A stretch of DNA of 60,858 nucleotides, from the NCBI GenBank assembly GCA_001311565.1, contig BBBM01000015.1, positions 1 through 60,858 on the forward strand, given 5' to 3'. Below, piece by piece: positions 20,936-31,063 of the stretch. Under the pieces are notes generated by a model that was not told the origin of the DNA, did no database searches, and was given only the letters and a program-made list of their open reading frames with translations. The DNA comes from Desulfothermus okinawensis JCM 13304. GTDB taxonomy: Bacteria; Desulfobacterota; Desulfovibrionia; Desulfovibrionales; Desulfothermaceae. Position numbers and translations under genes: made by a program. Positions within the stretch are counted from its first letter, which is position 1; every line of letters begins with the position of its first letter.

Positions 20936-21651
20936 TTAAAGATTTTTATCTTCAACTATTTTTTTTACGGAATCCATAACATAATTCATATGGGTGAGCA
21001 TTGCAGAGTAGGCCTCTAGAGCATCTTTGTTTTTTTATTGCTATATATATAGCTTTGTGTTGTTTGTACAAAAGATCATGTTTGTAATAATTATTATAAA
21101 GTCTACTTCTAACCTCGTATGAGATCTTCTCTATCCATTGATAGATGGTATTCATAATATGTATTAAGAATATATTTTTAGTTGCATAGGATATGGTAGA
21201 GTGGAAATCTGCATCAGAATCATACCCTATTTGACCTTCTTTTAAAGCCTCCTCCATTTCTTTTAAGTATTGCTCCAGTTGTCTTAATTCCTCATTAGTA
21301 ATTCTCTCAGCAGCAGCATATGCTGCCCAGGTCTCCAGGATTTTTCTAACCTCCATTAAATCCACTATTGCATCTTTTTTTATTGGCATATTCTTCAAAT
21401 GCAAAATCAAGGGTTTCATCTCCAAGGGACTTTACAAAGGTCCCACCACCTTGCTTTTGTTCCAAAAGTCCCCTTGCTTCTAGTTTGTTTATGGCTTCCC
21501 TTAAGGTTGGTCTGCTAACACCCATTTGAGTGGCTAATTCTCGCTCAGGAGGAAGTTTATCCCCTGGCCTTAATTTACCTTCAACAATTAATTTCCTGAT
21601 CTGCTCAAATATCTCATCACTAATTCTTTTGGGTTTTATCTTCTGAAACAT
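20936..21651 (-). CDS. GntR/FadR-subfamily regulator (LldR-like) of the lactate genes
   Basis: About 238 residues after repair. N-terminal winged helix: [40 protein letters not shown] and [14 protein letters not shown]-terminal FCD ligand-binding domain: [35 protein letters not shown] and [15 protein letters not shown], with Asp/His residues that bind metal or carboxylate in this fold. It is the last gene of the dctPQM-glcD-glcF operon. The palindrome at 27473-27487 matches the family's operator consensus TNGTNNNACNA, so control of the divergent lactate operons by lactate or glycolate is likely. Frameshifts near 21031 and 21375. Confidence 0.88.
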
Positions 21652-22888
21652 TTTCCCCTATTACCTCGTAAAGAATTTCTATGGGATGGGCTACTCTACA
21701 ATTTAGTTTTTCGTGCATTACTGCATTGGTCAAATTCATAACACAGCCAGGACACGGTGTAAACAATAGATTAATGTCCTTTTTTTTTGATTTCCTGAAC
21801 TTTTTTTTAAGGATAATGACAGAGAATCATGATAGTTTTTTTAAATTAAATGTACCACCAAAACCACAACAATCCTGGTTTGAGAGTTCAATAAAGTTCT
21901 TTGATATGTTTGAGACAAATTTTTTTCATTTTGGGAATATCCTTTGATTGATAATGACATGGAACATGTAAGCTGGCTTTTTCCTGAATTTGGGTATTGA
22001 TATCTATATTCAATACTTCTTTCAAAAAAAATTAATATATCAATAAATGTTACATCAGGTTTAGTTAATCCTACTACGGAATTTAGATCGCTTAGTGTAT
22101 AATTGCAAGTTGGACAAGCTGTTATTACATAATTTACTTTGTGTTTTTTAAAAAAAAGTATAATTCTGGTTTAGTAATTTTTTCATGATATCGATATTTC
22201 CCATTGTAGCAGCAGGAATGCCACAACAGTAATTTATGTCTGGTACAATTACAGTAACTCCTAATTTGTTTAATAATTTTATAATCTTTTCTCCCCAGTC
22301 AGTGAAGATCATATTAATAGCGCATCCTGGATAAAAAAATTACGGCCATTTTTTTTCGTTCTTTGCCTTATTTATTCCCCCATAACTTTCTGTAAAAAAT
22401 GTTTTTTTTATGCTTTTTGTATATCTGTCTCCAAATAATTTAAAGTTTACCTGGTATATATCATTTTGAATTTCTTTTGTCCCAATTTTAAACGCAAAAT
22501 GTAGTATAGGGGATAATTTAGTTATTAAATGTGGATGCAGTAGCAATAATTTTAATATTGACTTCTGGAACATAGACAACTTTTGTATTTTTCGCAAAAT
22601 AGATTTTGCCCTTAAAAAGATCTCAACTGTACTTACTCCACTGGGACAATTTTTTTTCACATCTGCCACACGCTATACAGTAATCAAGTATTTTAAGGGT
22701 GTTTTTTTGCATCTTTAATATTCCCATAATATAAGGATTCAATTAAACTGATTTTTCCCCTTGCAACTGAACCTTCAAAAAAAATTACACTTATAAAGTG
22801 GACATACAGCCTGACACATTCCACATTTCATGCATTTTATTACTAGCTGTTCTAACTCTTTTAGCTCATCTATTAATGTAATATTCAT
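21620..22888 (-). CDS. GlcF/LutA-like iron-sulfur subunit of a 2-hydroxyacid dehydrogenase
   Basis: About 420 residues after repair of many breaks. It starts [16 protein letters not shown], then two 4Fe-4S sites: [16 protein letters not shown] and [16 protein letters not shown]. Two CCG domains follow: FYPGCAINM with [10 protein letters not shown], and [29 protein letters not shown]. This is the electron-transfer partner of the FAD subunit encoded just upstream. Start and stop overlap with glcD (TAATG). Its 3' end overlaps the regulator's start by about 30 bases, so all three are translated from one message. Substrate, probably D-lactate or glycolate, is inferred. Confidence 0.85.
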
Positions 22889-24272
22889 TACATAATTCCC
22901 ATTTTGTGAGGATTTAGAAGATTTTTACTATCTATTCCTTTTTTTTAAATTTTGCATGTAAGTTAGTGTAGCTCTCCCAATCTCCTTATCCAGGTATTTT
23001 GCTTTTAAGATGCCTATTCCATGTTCTCCACTCAATGTTCCCCCAAGCATTAATGCCTTTTCAAAAATTTCATCAATAGCCTTTTCAACCCTTAACATTT
23101 CTTCATTGTCCCTTTTGTCTGTTAAAATAGTAGGGTGAAGATTACCGTCACCAGCATGTCCAAAAGTTCCAATGGTAATCTGGTATTTTTTTGAAATACT
23201 TTGAATTTCTTCCATTAGATTGGGTATTTTACTCCTGGGGACTGTTGCATCTTCTAAAATAAGGGTGGGTTTTAGCCTGGCAAGGCAAGAAAGTGCATTT
23301 CTCCTAGCTGTCCATATATTCTCTTTTTGTTGTTTATCTATGGCCTCAAAAATATCTCCCCTATGCTTTTTGCACACGTCTTTTATTTTGTTAAATTCAT
23401 CTTCTACAACCAACTTATGGCCATCTACTTCTATCAAAAGTAATGCATCCACATCTACTGGAAGACCAATTTTTTTCATATTCTTCCACTGCTTGTATTG
23501 TGAAATTGTCCATTAGCTCCAATGTGCAGGGTAGTATCTTAGAGGCTATAATATGAGATACAGTTTCACAAGCATCCTGGATTGACTTATATTTTACCAG
23601 CATTGACCTTGAATATTCTGGTTTGGGAATAAGTTTTAATGTGATTTCATGTATTATTCCAAGGAGGCCTTCTGATCCCACCATGAGACCTGGGAGATTG
23701 AAGCCAGTAACAAGTTTTACTGTTTTTCCTCCACCGATTATTTCATTCCCCTCACTATCTAAAAATTTTACACCCATGACATAGTCTTTGGTAACTCCAT
23801 ATTTAAGGCCCCTAAGGCCTCCAGCATTTTCCGCAACATTTCCACCTAAAGTGGATATACTCATGCTCCCTGGATCTGGAGGATAAAATAAATCGTGCTT
23901 TTGGGCAGCATCTGCCAATGTCTTTGTAATTACTCCTGGTTCAACTACAGCATATAGGTCATTTGAGTTAATCTCTTTGATCTTATTCATTTTAGTGGTG
24001 ACTAATACGCAACCACCTTTTAGCGGGACTGTGCCTCCACTTAAATTTGTACCAGCGCCTCTTGTAACTATGGGGACATTATTTTCATACATAAGGTGAA
24101 CAACTTCTTTTAACTGTTCCTTGTTTTCAGGAAACACTACTATATCCGGCAAGCACTTTTTACAGAAGGCAGCATCATATGAAAAAAAGAGCACATTGGG
24201 CTTCACTATTTAGTAATTGATTTTTTTTTTGGTAATATTTCTTTTAATTTTTTTTATTAGGTTTTTGTTCAT
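22888..24272 (-). CDS. GlcD/Dld-type FAD-linked 2-hydroxyacid dehydrogenase
   Basis: About 460 residues after repair. Start MNKNLIKKIKRNITKK with GGAG upstream. FAD_binding_4 domain: DIVVFPENKEQLKEVV, TRGAGTNLSGGTVPLKGG, FYPPDPGSMSISTLGGNVAE and YGVTKDYVMG. C-terminal domain: ITIGTFGHAGDGNLHPTI and GGTLSGEHGIGILKAKYL. These are hallmarks of GlcD and D-lactate dehydrogenases. With the Fe-S subunit it would oxidise D-lactate or glycolate to the 2-oxoacid and pass electrons to the quinone pool. Operon with the TRAP transporter that imports the substrate. Breaks at A/T runs near 22940, 23470, 24186, 24218 and 24250. Confidence 0.9.
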
Positions 24273-24285
24273 AAAAATCTCCAGA

Positions 24286-25612
24286 TTATTTAAATACCAC
24301 AGAGGGTAGCCAGGTGATTATCTGGGGAAATGCAATGCAGAGGACGAGCCCTATAGCCTGGAGAACAACAAATGGAATGATTCCTCTGTATATATGAGCC
24401 ATTGTCATCCCTTCTGGGGCCACACCTTTTAAGTAAAAGAGTGCATATCCAAAAGGAGGAGTTAGAAATGACATTTGAAGGTTAATGGAAACAATCATTG
24501 CAAACCAGAGTGGGTCAAAATGGAGTTGGTCAACTGCAAGAGGAGTAAAGATGGGCACACATAAAAGGAGTATTCCCAACCAATCTACAAACATCCCTAG
24601 AATAAAAATTATAAACATCATTATGCTCAAGATAACCCATTTATTGGAACTTATAGCGAATATCAGGCTGGTAAAAACATCGCCTCCTCCCAGACCCATA
24701 AAAACAGAGGTATAGAAGTTAGCACCAACAAATATGAGCATCACCATGCAAGTGATTTTAAGAGTGGAATATCCCGCTTCCTGCAACATAGAAAGGTTTA
24801 ATCTTTTGTTTAGTGCTGCTAGTATCAATGCTCCAACACATCCAAGTCCAGCAGCCTCTGTTGGGGTTGCAATTCCTGCAGCAATACTACCAAGCACTGC
24901 AAATATCAAAAATAGAGGGGGAATCATTGATTTAAAGGTCATTATTATTTTTTTGATTTAAGGTGTGTGTCCTCTCTTCTTTTGGAATTGGTGGCCCTGC
25001 ATCTGGATTTATAAATGTGCAGTATATCCATGTATAAATAAGATACAGAGATGAAAGCAAAAGGCCTGGCAGGAAGGCTGCCATGAAGAGTTTTCCAACA
25101 GACATGCCAATTAGCCTCCATATACCACCAGCATAATAGACGGGGGAATTAATATTCCCAGGGTACCCCCAGCAGTGATGACCCCTGCGGTCAGTTCTTT
25201 AGAATAGCCTTTTTTTTAACATGGCAGGGGCTGCCAGAAGGCCCATGGCAACAACTGATGCCCCAATAATGCCCGTTGTTGCAGCAAAAACAGTGCAAAC
25301 AACTATAGTTGCCAGTGCAAGACCTCCTCTAATTGGACCTAGCACAATGTACATGGTTTCATATAAATCTTCTGCTACGCCAGATTTATCTAAAAATTGC
25401 GCCATTAAAATAAATAGCGGTATTGCAACAAGTACATAGTTGGTCATAAGGCCGTAGGTCTTGTTTGCAAGGATAAAAAAGGCACCAGGACCATATCCTA
25501 AGATGCCAAAAATGATCCCCAGTGCGCCAAGGGTAATTCCAAGGGGATGACCTAAAAACACGGCAAATAATAAAAGCACAAACATTGCAATAGACAGAAT
25601 TTCTGGATCCAT
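24286..25612 (-). CDS. dctM: TRAP transporter large membrane subunit
   Basis: Twelve-helix carboxylate-translocating subunit, about 440 residues after repair. It starts MDPEILSIAMFVLLLFAVFL, has PLGITLGALGI, VAIPLFILMAQFLDKSGVAE, FAATTGIIGASVVAMG, TAGGTLGILIPPSIMLVVYG and FVDWLGILLLCVPIFTPLA; its C-terminal half ends LTPPFGYALFYLKGVAPEG. These are standard DctM/SiaM motifs. Frameshifts near 24950, 25140 and 25212. The ATG overlaps dctQ's stop. Uptake is driven by a sodium or proton gradient; the substrate is likely lactate from context. Confidence 0.92.
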
Positions 25613-26113
25613 TATATCTCTTCTCCTTTGATTTTATAATAGGATTTAATAGCTTCAGATATTCCCTGTAGAAATAAGAGGAAAAAGGCAATGGGCATAA
25701 ATGTTTTAAAGGGATAAATTGGAGGAGCCCAAGGAGACTGGCTATGCTCCATACCTTGCCATGATTGCAACATGAATATCCAGGACGATTTAATGGCAAT
25801 GAGTGTAAATGGAATGAAAAATATAAAAAAATGTTATTAAATCTAAAATACCCTGTACTCTGGTACTAAATCTAGAATAAAATACATCTATTCCAATATG
25901 CATTTTGTGTTTTAATGTATATCCAAAACCCATTAGAAACATAACAGCATAGAGCATATAGCTGAATTCAAATCCCCACATTGTAGGACTATTGAAGACC
26001 TTTCTCCTTACCACTTCATATACAACTACAAAAAGTAAAACATACACTATATAACTGGTTATTTTGCCAATAATTTCATTTAACCAATCTATGGCTTTTG
26101 CTATTTTTTTCAT
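25612..26113 (-). CDS. dctQ: TRAP transporter small membrane subunit
   Basis: Four-helix DctQ subunit, about 166 residues after repair of a break near 25830. Motifs: YVLLFVVVYEVVRRKVFNSP (helix 1 with the R-R-x-x-F/N-S-P segment), FEFSYMLYAVMFLMGFGYTL and the conserved KHKMHIGIDVFYSRF. The C-terminal part is FFIPFTLIAIKSSW and FKTFMPIAFFLLFLQGISEA. It ends overlapping dctM's start. A hairpin terminator separates it from dctP, a common way to keep binding protein in excess over membrane subunits. Confidence 0.9.
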
Positions 26114-26125
26114 ATAACCTCCTGT

Positions 26126-26160
26126 AAAAAAGGGGGAGATACTATCTCTCCCCTTTTTTT
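26126..26160 (-). terminator. Intra-operon hairpin terminator between dctP and dctQ
   Basis: An inverted repeat AAAAAAGGGG...CCCCTTTTTT, extended by GAGAT/ATCTC with one bulged base and a short loop. Read on the minus strand it ends in seven Ts, giving a typical intrinsic terminator just downstream of dctP. Partial read-through would set a higher level of dctP than of dctQM. Confidence 0.75.
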
Positions 26161-26174
26161 ACCTGTTCATAAGA

Positions 26175-27258
26175 TTATTCATAGTGTTTTCCCTTTATAT
26201 ATTCTTCATAGGGATAAGCAGATACTCCACTTCTTAAGTCTTTCCATTTTGAATAGTGCTTTATAAAATTTTCCTGAGATGTTAGTACTTTGTCCAAAAA
26301 AAGGATTTTGTTTCCTAAGTTTGTCTAGATATTTTTTTTGTTGTTTTTCTCAGCTCATTGAGAGATTTGTCTGATAATTTATTAAATTTTACCCCCTGTT
26401 TTTGATATTTTTCAATTGCAAGGGCATTGTTATATTCGCTTGTTGTTAAATCCCATAGCTGTAGTTCTCTAGACGCTATCTGCAATACATACTTTAGGTG
26501 ATCTGGCAGTCTGTCGTAAGCTTTTTTTGTTGACTTCAAACATGAGCTGAACAGCAGTTTGGTGCCAACCTGGAACCATTACGTTCTTGGCTATGTCCTG
26601 AAAACCCATGGGAAAGGTAATATATGGGGTGGAAAATTCTGCTGAATCTAGGACTCCCCTTTCAAAGGCCAAATATATCTCGCCCCCGGGTAGTGGAGTT
26701 ACAGATACTCCCATGTCCTTTAATATGTCTGCTGCCCACCCCACTGTTCTAACTTTCATACCTTTTAATTGAGATACCTCTGTGACTGGTTTTTTGGTAA
26801 AAAATCCCATTTCCTGGCCAGAATTTCCTCCCATTAAAGGGATAAGTCCATATTTACCATAAAGTTCTTTAGCCAGTTTCATCCCATCTCCAGACATGAG
26901 CCAGATTGAATACTCCACGTTATTCATGCCAAAAGGAACAGATGCAAATGCTACAAATGCCTGGTCTTTACCCTTCCAGTAGCCAGGCCAGTCATGCCCC
27001 ATTTCAGCTACCCCGTTTCTAACAGCATCAAATACCTGGAATGCAGGGACAATTGAACCTGCGGGAAATACTTTGATCTTTAATTGACCGTTTGAGAGTT
27101 TTTCCACTGTCTTTGCAAAATGAAGAACTGTTTGATGCCAGGGAATACCTGTGGGCCATGTGGTTACCAACTTCCAGTGATAGGTCTTTGCAAAGGTTGT
27201 AACACTTAAAAAAAATAAATAAAACAGTCACACTTAAAACCTTTGAAAACATCCTCAT
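26175..27258 (-). CDS. dctP: TRAP transporter periplasmic substrate-binding protein
   Basis: About 360 residues after repair. A signal peptide (MRMFSKVLSVTVLFIFF then LSVTTFAKTYHWK) precedes the mature DctP domain: LVTTWPTGIPWHQTVLHFA, GQLKIKVFPAGSIVPAF and GMKVRTVGWAADILKDMG, which includes the family's carboxylate-binding arginine in K-V-R-T, then PLPGGEIYLAFERGVLDSAE. It resembles DctP7/TakP-type proteins that bind 2-oxo and 2-hydroxy acids. First gene of the lactate-type minus-strand operon; GGAGGG precedes ATG 27258. Breaks near 26305, 26335, 26530 and 27213. Confidence 0.9.
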
Positions 27259-27349
27259 AACAAACCCTCCTTTTTAGTTGTTATTAAATGGACAGACCAA
27301 ATTAAAACCTGATTATTTAAATAAATACGGTATAGCTTCTAAAAAAATG

Positions 27350-27377
27350 ATTATAAATTGGTAAAGCCATTTAACAA
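27350..27377 (-). promoter_or_regulatory. Predicted promoter of the dctPQM-glcD-glcF-regulator operon
   Basis: On the minus strand TTGTTA and TATAAT are separated by 16 bases. Inside the spacer, TGGTAAAGCCA (27359-27369, plus strand) differs by one base from TNGTNNNACNA, the FadR/LldR-type operator consensus. TGGACAGACCA at 27289-27299 is a further imperfect copy near the dctP start. Confidence 0.55.
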
Positions 27378-27447
27378 TAAATCCATTTTTTTGTTAACCT
27401 GTTTTTTTAAAAAATAATAACTGGATTTATTATATGTAATATGCCTA

Positions 27448-27475
27448 TTGACAAAAATATAAACATCGATATATT
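27448..27475 (+). promoter_or_regulatory. Predicted sigma-70 promoter of lutC-lutBA
   Basis: TTGACA (27448-27453) and TATATT (27470-27475) are separated by 16 bases, about 36 bases before the lutC start codon. The minus-10 element overlaps the operator-like palindrome at 27473-27487. Confidence 0.65.
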
Positions 27476-27487
27476 GGTATTACCAAT
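27473..27487. promoter_or_regulatory. Operator-like palindrome for the FadR/LldR-type regulator
   Basis: ATTGGTATTACCAAT is a perfect 15-base palindrome around a central T and contains TGGTATTACCA, a full match to the TNGTNNNACNA consensus of FCD-type GntR regulators. Its position over the minus-10 box predicts repression of lutC-lutBA, relieved by the hydroxyacid ligand. Confidence 0.7.
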
Positions 27488-27511
27488 TATTTATATGCGG
27501 GGATTTTTTTT

Positions 27512-27977
27512 ATGATTGAAAAATTTATTTGTCAGTCAAAGGCAGTTGGGAGTAAAAATTATTTGGTAAAGGAAGATGAGCTCAGGGAAAAAGATTTAAA
27601 AAAAAGATTATGATTTTGTGTACTTGCCCTCGTTTTCTCAGTTCAAGAGATGTGATATGGGAAAGGAGGGGATTTCTTGTGCTCTGATAGAGGCCAATTA
27701 TGGAATAGCTGAGACAGGCTCTGTTGTGATCAACTCTTTAGATTTAGAGATTAGAAAGGCTACGTGTCTTGCTGAAAAGCTGGATATAGTTGTTTTTAAG
27801 TCAAAGATAATGGAGCGCTTAGAAGACGTTGAAGGATTTTTAAAGGAGCTTACCAAAAAGAATAGTTACATAGCCTTTATAACTGGGGCAAGCAGGACAG
27901 CGGATATTGAGAGAGTGCTCACAATTGGTGTTCATGGGCCGTGTGAGGTAAATATTTTTATTATTCAGGATAAATAG
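27512..27977 (+). CDS. lutC: LutC-like LUD-domain protein
   Basis: Part of the LutABC L-lactate oxidation system. About 154 residues after repair of one A run near 27600. The C-terminal core is clear: AETGSVVINS-type strand GIAETGSVVINSLDLE, TGASRTADIERVLTIGVHG and PCEVNIFIIQD. It is shorter than typical LutC (about 200-240), with a reduced N-terminal region. ATG at 27512 follows GCGGGGA. It lies 12 bases before lutBA under the operator-bearing promoter. Confidence 0.85.
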
Positions 27978-27988
27978 GAGCTTATCCC

Positions 27989-30117
27989 ATGGTTAAACAG
28001 AAAATTAGAAGGGCCATATCCAATAAGGTCTTGTATAAAAATTTAAAATCCTTTGTGGAAAATTACAAGATTGCAAAAACAAAGGCCTATGAAGGCCATA
28101 ATTTTGATGATATCAGAAAACAGATAAATAAACTCAAAGATTATTCATACAATGAAGTTATTTCGCTGTATGAACAATTCAAGCGAAATGTCCAAAGTAA
28201 GGGTTGTTTTGTCTATGCAGCAAAAGATGCAAAAGATGCAAATGAATATATTTTAGATGTATGTAAAAAAACATAGTGCAAATTTAATTGTAAAATCAAA
28301 GTCTATGACATCTGAAGAAATAGGGCTAAATAGATTTTTAGAAAATAATGGAATAACACCTATTGAAACTGATCTTGGTGAGTGGATTTTGCAGCTTGCA
28401 GGAGAGAGACCGTCTCATATGGTTATGCCTGCAATTCATAAAAGCAGACAGGAAGTAGCTAGATTACTTGAAGAATTAAAAGGTGAACAAGTTGATGAAA
28501 ATAATATTGAAAATATGGTTAAGATTGCAAGATATACCTTGAGAGAATACTTTTTTTAAGGCCAAAGTTGGTATAACTGGTGCTAATTTAGCCATAGCTG
28601 AAACCGGGACCATTGCTATTGTGACCAACGAGGGTAATGCAAGACTTACAACCACTATTCCTGATGTACATATAGTCCTTTTGGGATATGAAAAACTCGT
28701 GAGAAATTTTAATGATGCCCTAAAGATTTTAAGGGCCCTTCCAAAGAGTGCAACAGGTCAGATAATTAGCACGTATGTTACCTGGATTTCAGGTACATAT
28801 CCGTCGTTAAATAATAAAGAGGTCCATTTTGTATTTTTAGATAATGGCAGGCTTCCTATTTTGAAAAACCCAGCCCTAAAAGAGGCCCTAAAGTGTATTA
28901 GATGCGGTAGCTGCGCAAATGTTTGTCCAGTATATGAAATTGTAGGAGGACATGTATTTGGTTCTACATATGTGGGTGCAATAGGACTTATTTTGACTTG
29001 CTTTTATGAAGATGAAAAGATTGCAAATGAACTTATGAAGATGTGTATTGGATGTAAGACATGCTCAGTAAACTGTCCTGCAGGTATAAATCTTCAATCT
29101 ATAATATTTGACATTAATTCTACAATTTCTGAAAAATATTCTATTCCTGCTTATAAAAAAAATTTTATATTCCCAGGTAATGTCCAAATCATTTATTTTT
29201 TTCTTCTCTTGCAACTATTGGAAGACATCTACAAAAGCCAATTGTAGAGGATAATAAAATACAAAAAGTTTTATTTTTGCCTAAAAGTAAAGATTTCAGA
29301 GTGCTTCCTGCCATTGCTCCAAAGTCATTTACAAATTTATATAGAGGATATTATAAAGACACAGGTAAAAAGTATAAAGATAATATTATTTTTTATCCAG
29401 GATGTGCAATAGAATATTTTTATCCCTATATGGGTGTATATCTTTTAAAAGTTTTAGACAAAATAGATGTTAAAGTAAATATACCAAAAAAAAATGGTAT
29501 GTTGTGGACTTCCATCTCTTCATTCAGGACTTGGGACTGTTGGCAAAAATACGATTTTTAAAAATTTAACTTTTTTTTGATGAAAGTATAGATCAAAATG
29601 TGATTGTTCTTTGTCCAACCTGCGGCTCTACAATAAAGGAAGAGTTCCATAAATACACCATTAGTTCCCCGAGAGATTATAAAAAAAAGTGTTGAACTTG
29701 GCTCAAAGATTAAGTCTTTATCGCAATTTTTGTATGAAAGAGGTGTACAAATAAAATACAACCAGGATTACAAAGTAACCTACCACACCCCTTGTCATCA
29801 AGAAAGAGGACTTTGCTTTTCAACTGAAGGGTTTCTAAAGGATATTTTAGGGGACTTTTTTTGTGCCACTTAAAGACAGTGACAAATGTTGTGGCTTTGG
29901 TGGCTCTTTTTCCTTTGATTTTCCAGAGATATCAAAAAGGATACTTGATAATAAAATAGAAAACATCCTGGCCACAAATGCTGATATTGTTTTGACAGAT
30001 TGTCCTGGTTGTGTGTTGCAAATTGAAGGAGGACTCAAGAAAAGGGGAATTTTTACTCCAGTTATGCATGTCTCAGAATTTCTGCAAAAATATACTGAGA
30101 TTTCTTACTTAACATGA
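27989..30117 (+). CDS. LutB-LutA fusion: L-lactate dehydrogenase iron-sulfur protein
   Basis: About 705 residues after repair, joining two proteins that are separate in Bacillus. Residues 1-330 are the LutB LUD domain (KSKSMTSEEIGLNRFLE, ANLAIAETGTIAIVTNEGN, HIVLLGYEKLV), followed by two 4Fe-4S sites, CIRCGSCANVCPVYE and CIGCKTCSVNCPAGI. The rest is LutA-like, with two CCG domains: FYPGCAIEYFYP, VCCGLPSLHSG, HTPCHQERG, KCCGFGGSFSFDFP and DCPGCVLQIEGG. It would oxidise L-lactate to pyruvate with LutC. Frameshifts near 28267, 28555, 29157, 29490, 29575, 29685 and 29857. TAGGAG precedes ATG 27989. Confidence 0.87.
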
Positions 30118-30207
30118 CGATCTCATTTAGATAATTTTCTTTGATCATTAAGGTCTTTATTAACCTGCCTAAAAATTTATTATTTCCTTTTGAAAACATC
30201 TCTGATA

Positions 30208-30226
30208 ATTGATCACATCAATTGAT
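30208..30226. promoter_or_regulatory. Palindromic element before mazG
   Basis: ATTGATCACATCAAT is a perfect 15-base palindrome (arms ATTGAT/ATCAAT) that overlaps a second palindrome, ATCAATTGAT. It lies between the lutBA stop and mazG, about 35 bases before the mazG start. It could be an operator for an unknown regulator; AT-rich chance occurrence cannot be excluded. Confidence 0.35.
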
Positions 30227-30257
30227 GTTTAAATTGTATAGTGGAGGTCTTTTAGTT

Positions 30258-31063
30258 ATGGAGTTCGATCCAAAAGAGGTATTTCATGTTATATCTGCTT
30301 TTAGGCCCAATGGGTGTCCATGGGACAAAAAAACAGACACCTGATTCTCTGTGTGAATATTTGATTGAAGAGGTCTTTGAGCTGGTTGAGGCAATAAGAA
30401 AAAAAAGATATCCTAGAGATTGAAGAAGAACTCGGAGATGTCTATTTTTTTATTGTTTTTTTATAACTTACCTTTTAAACAGGGACTTTGGTATTGATGT
30501 AAATAAGGTGTTTTTTAAAAATGTACAAAAGATGAAAAACAGACATCCCCATGTTTTCGGGGACATAAGAATTTCATCAGAGGAAGAGATCTTAAGAAAT
30601 TGGGAAAAGATAAAACAAAAAGAAAAAAATCACAGGGATAAAAATCCAATGGATTCCATACCAAAATCTCTACCTCCGTTAATCAGGGCGTATAGAATCC
30701 ATTCCAAGGCAGAGAAAATGGGATTTACCTGGCTTACAGATAGAGATCAAAAAGATAGCCTGTTAAGAGAGCTCGAGGAGTTTCTCCATGCAAAGGAAAA
30801 AAAAAGACCAGCAAGAAATGGAGGAGGAATTTGGAGACCTATTGTTTTCCCTGGTGGAATATGGACGAAGAAACAGGATAAAGGCAAATGCTGCTCTTCA
30901 GAGGTCCATTTGTAAGTTCCTTGATCGATTTTATAAAATGATTTCTCTGGCAAAGGATAAGGGCCTTGAATTTGAGAAACTTTCCCAAAAGGAAAAGGAC
31001 AAACTCTGGGATGAAGTAAAACAAAGGGAACAGGATTTAAAAAGTCAAAATGGTTGTCCATGA
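30258..31063 (+). CDS. mazG: Nucleoside triphosphate pyrophosphohydrolase MazG
   Basis: Hydrolyses (d)NTPs, including damaged ones, to NMP and pyrophosphate. About 267 residues after repair, with both MazG domains. First domain: NGCPWDKKQTPDSL (C-P-W-D signature), EEVFELVEAI and EEELGDVYF (the E-x-x-E-x-x-D metal-binding set). Second domain: ELEEFLHAKE, EEEFGDLLFSLVEYGRR and NAALQRSICKFLDRF. Breaks near 30330, 30400, 30460 and 30796. GTGGAGG lies 10 bases before ATG 30258. Its end overlaps the Mut7-C gene by 14 bases. Confidence 0.9.

Noticed and set aside
21681-21947. Plus-strand frame of 88 codons
   Set aside because: Antisense to the C-terminal CCG domain of the GlcF-like gene, which can be reconstructed through this region.
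24485-24961. Plus-strand open frames over the TRAP and GlcD genes
   Set aside because: They are antisense shadows of dctM, whose membrane motifs are clear.
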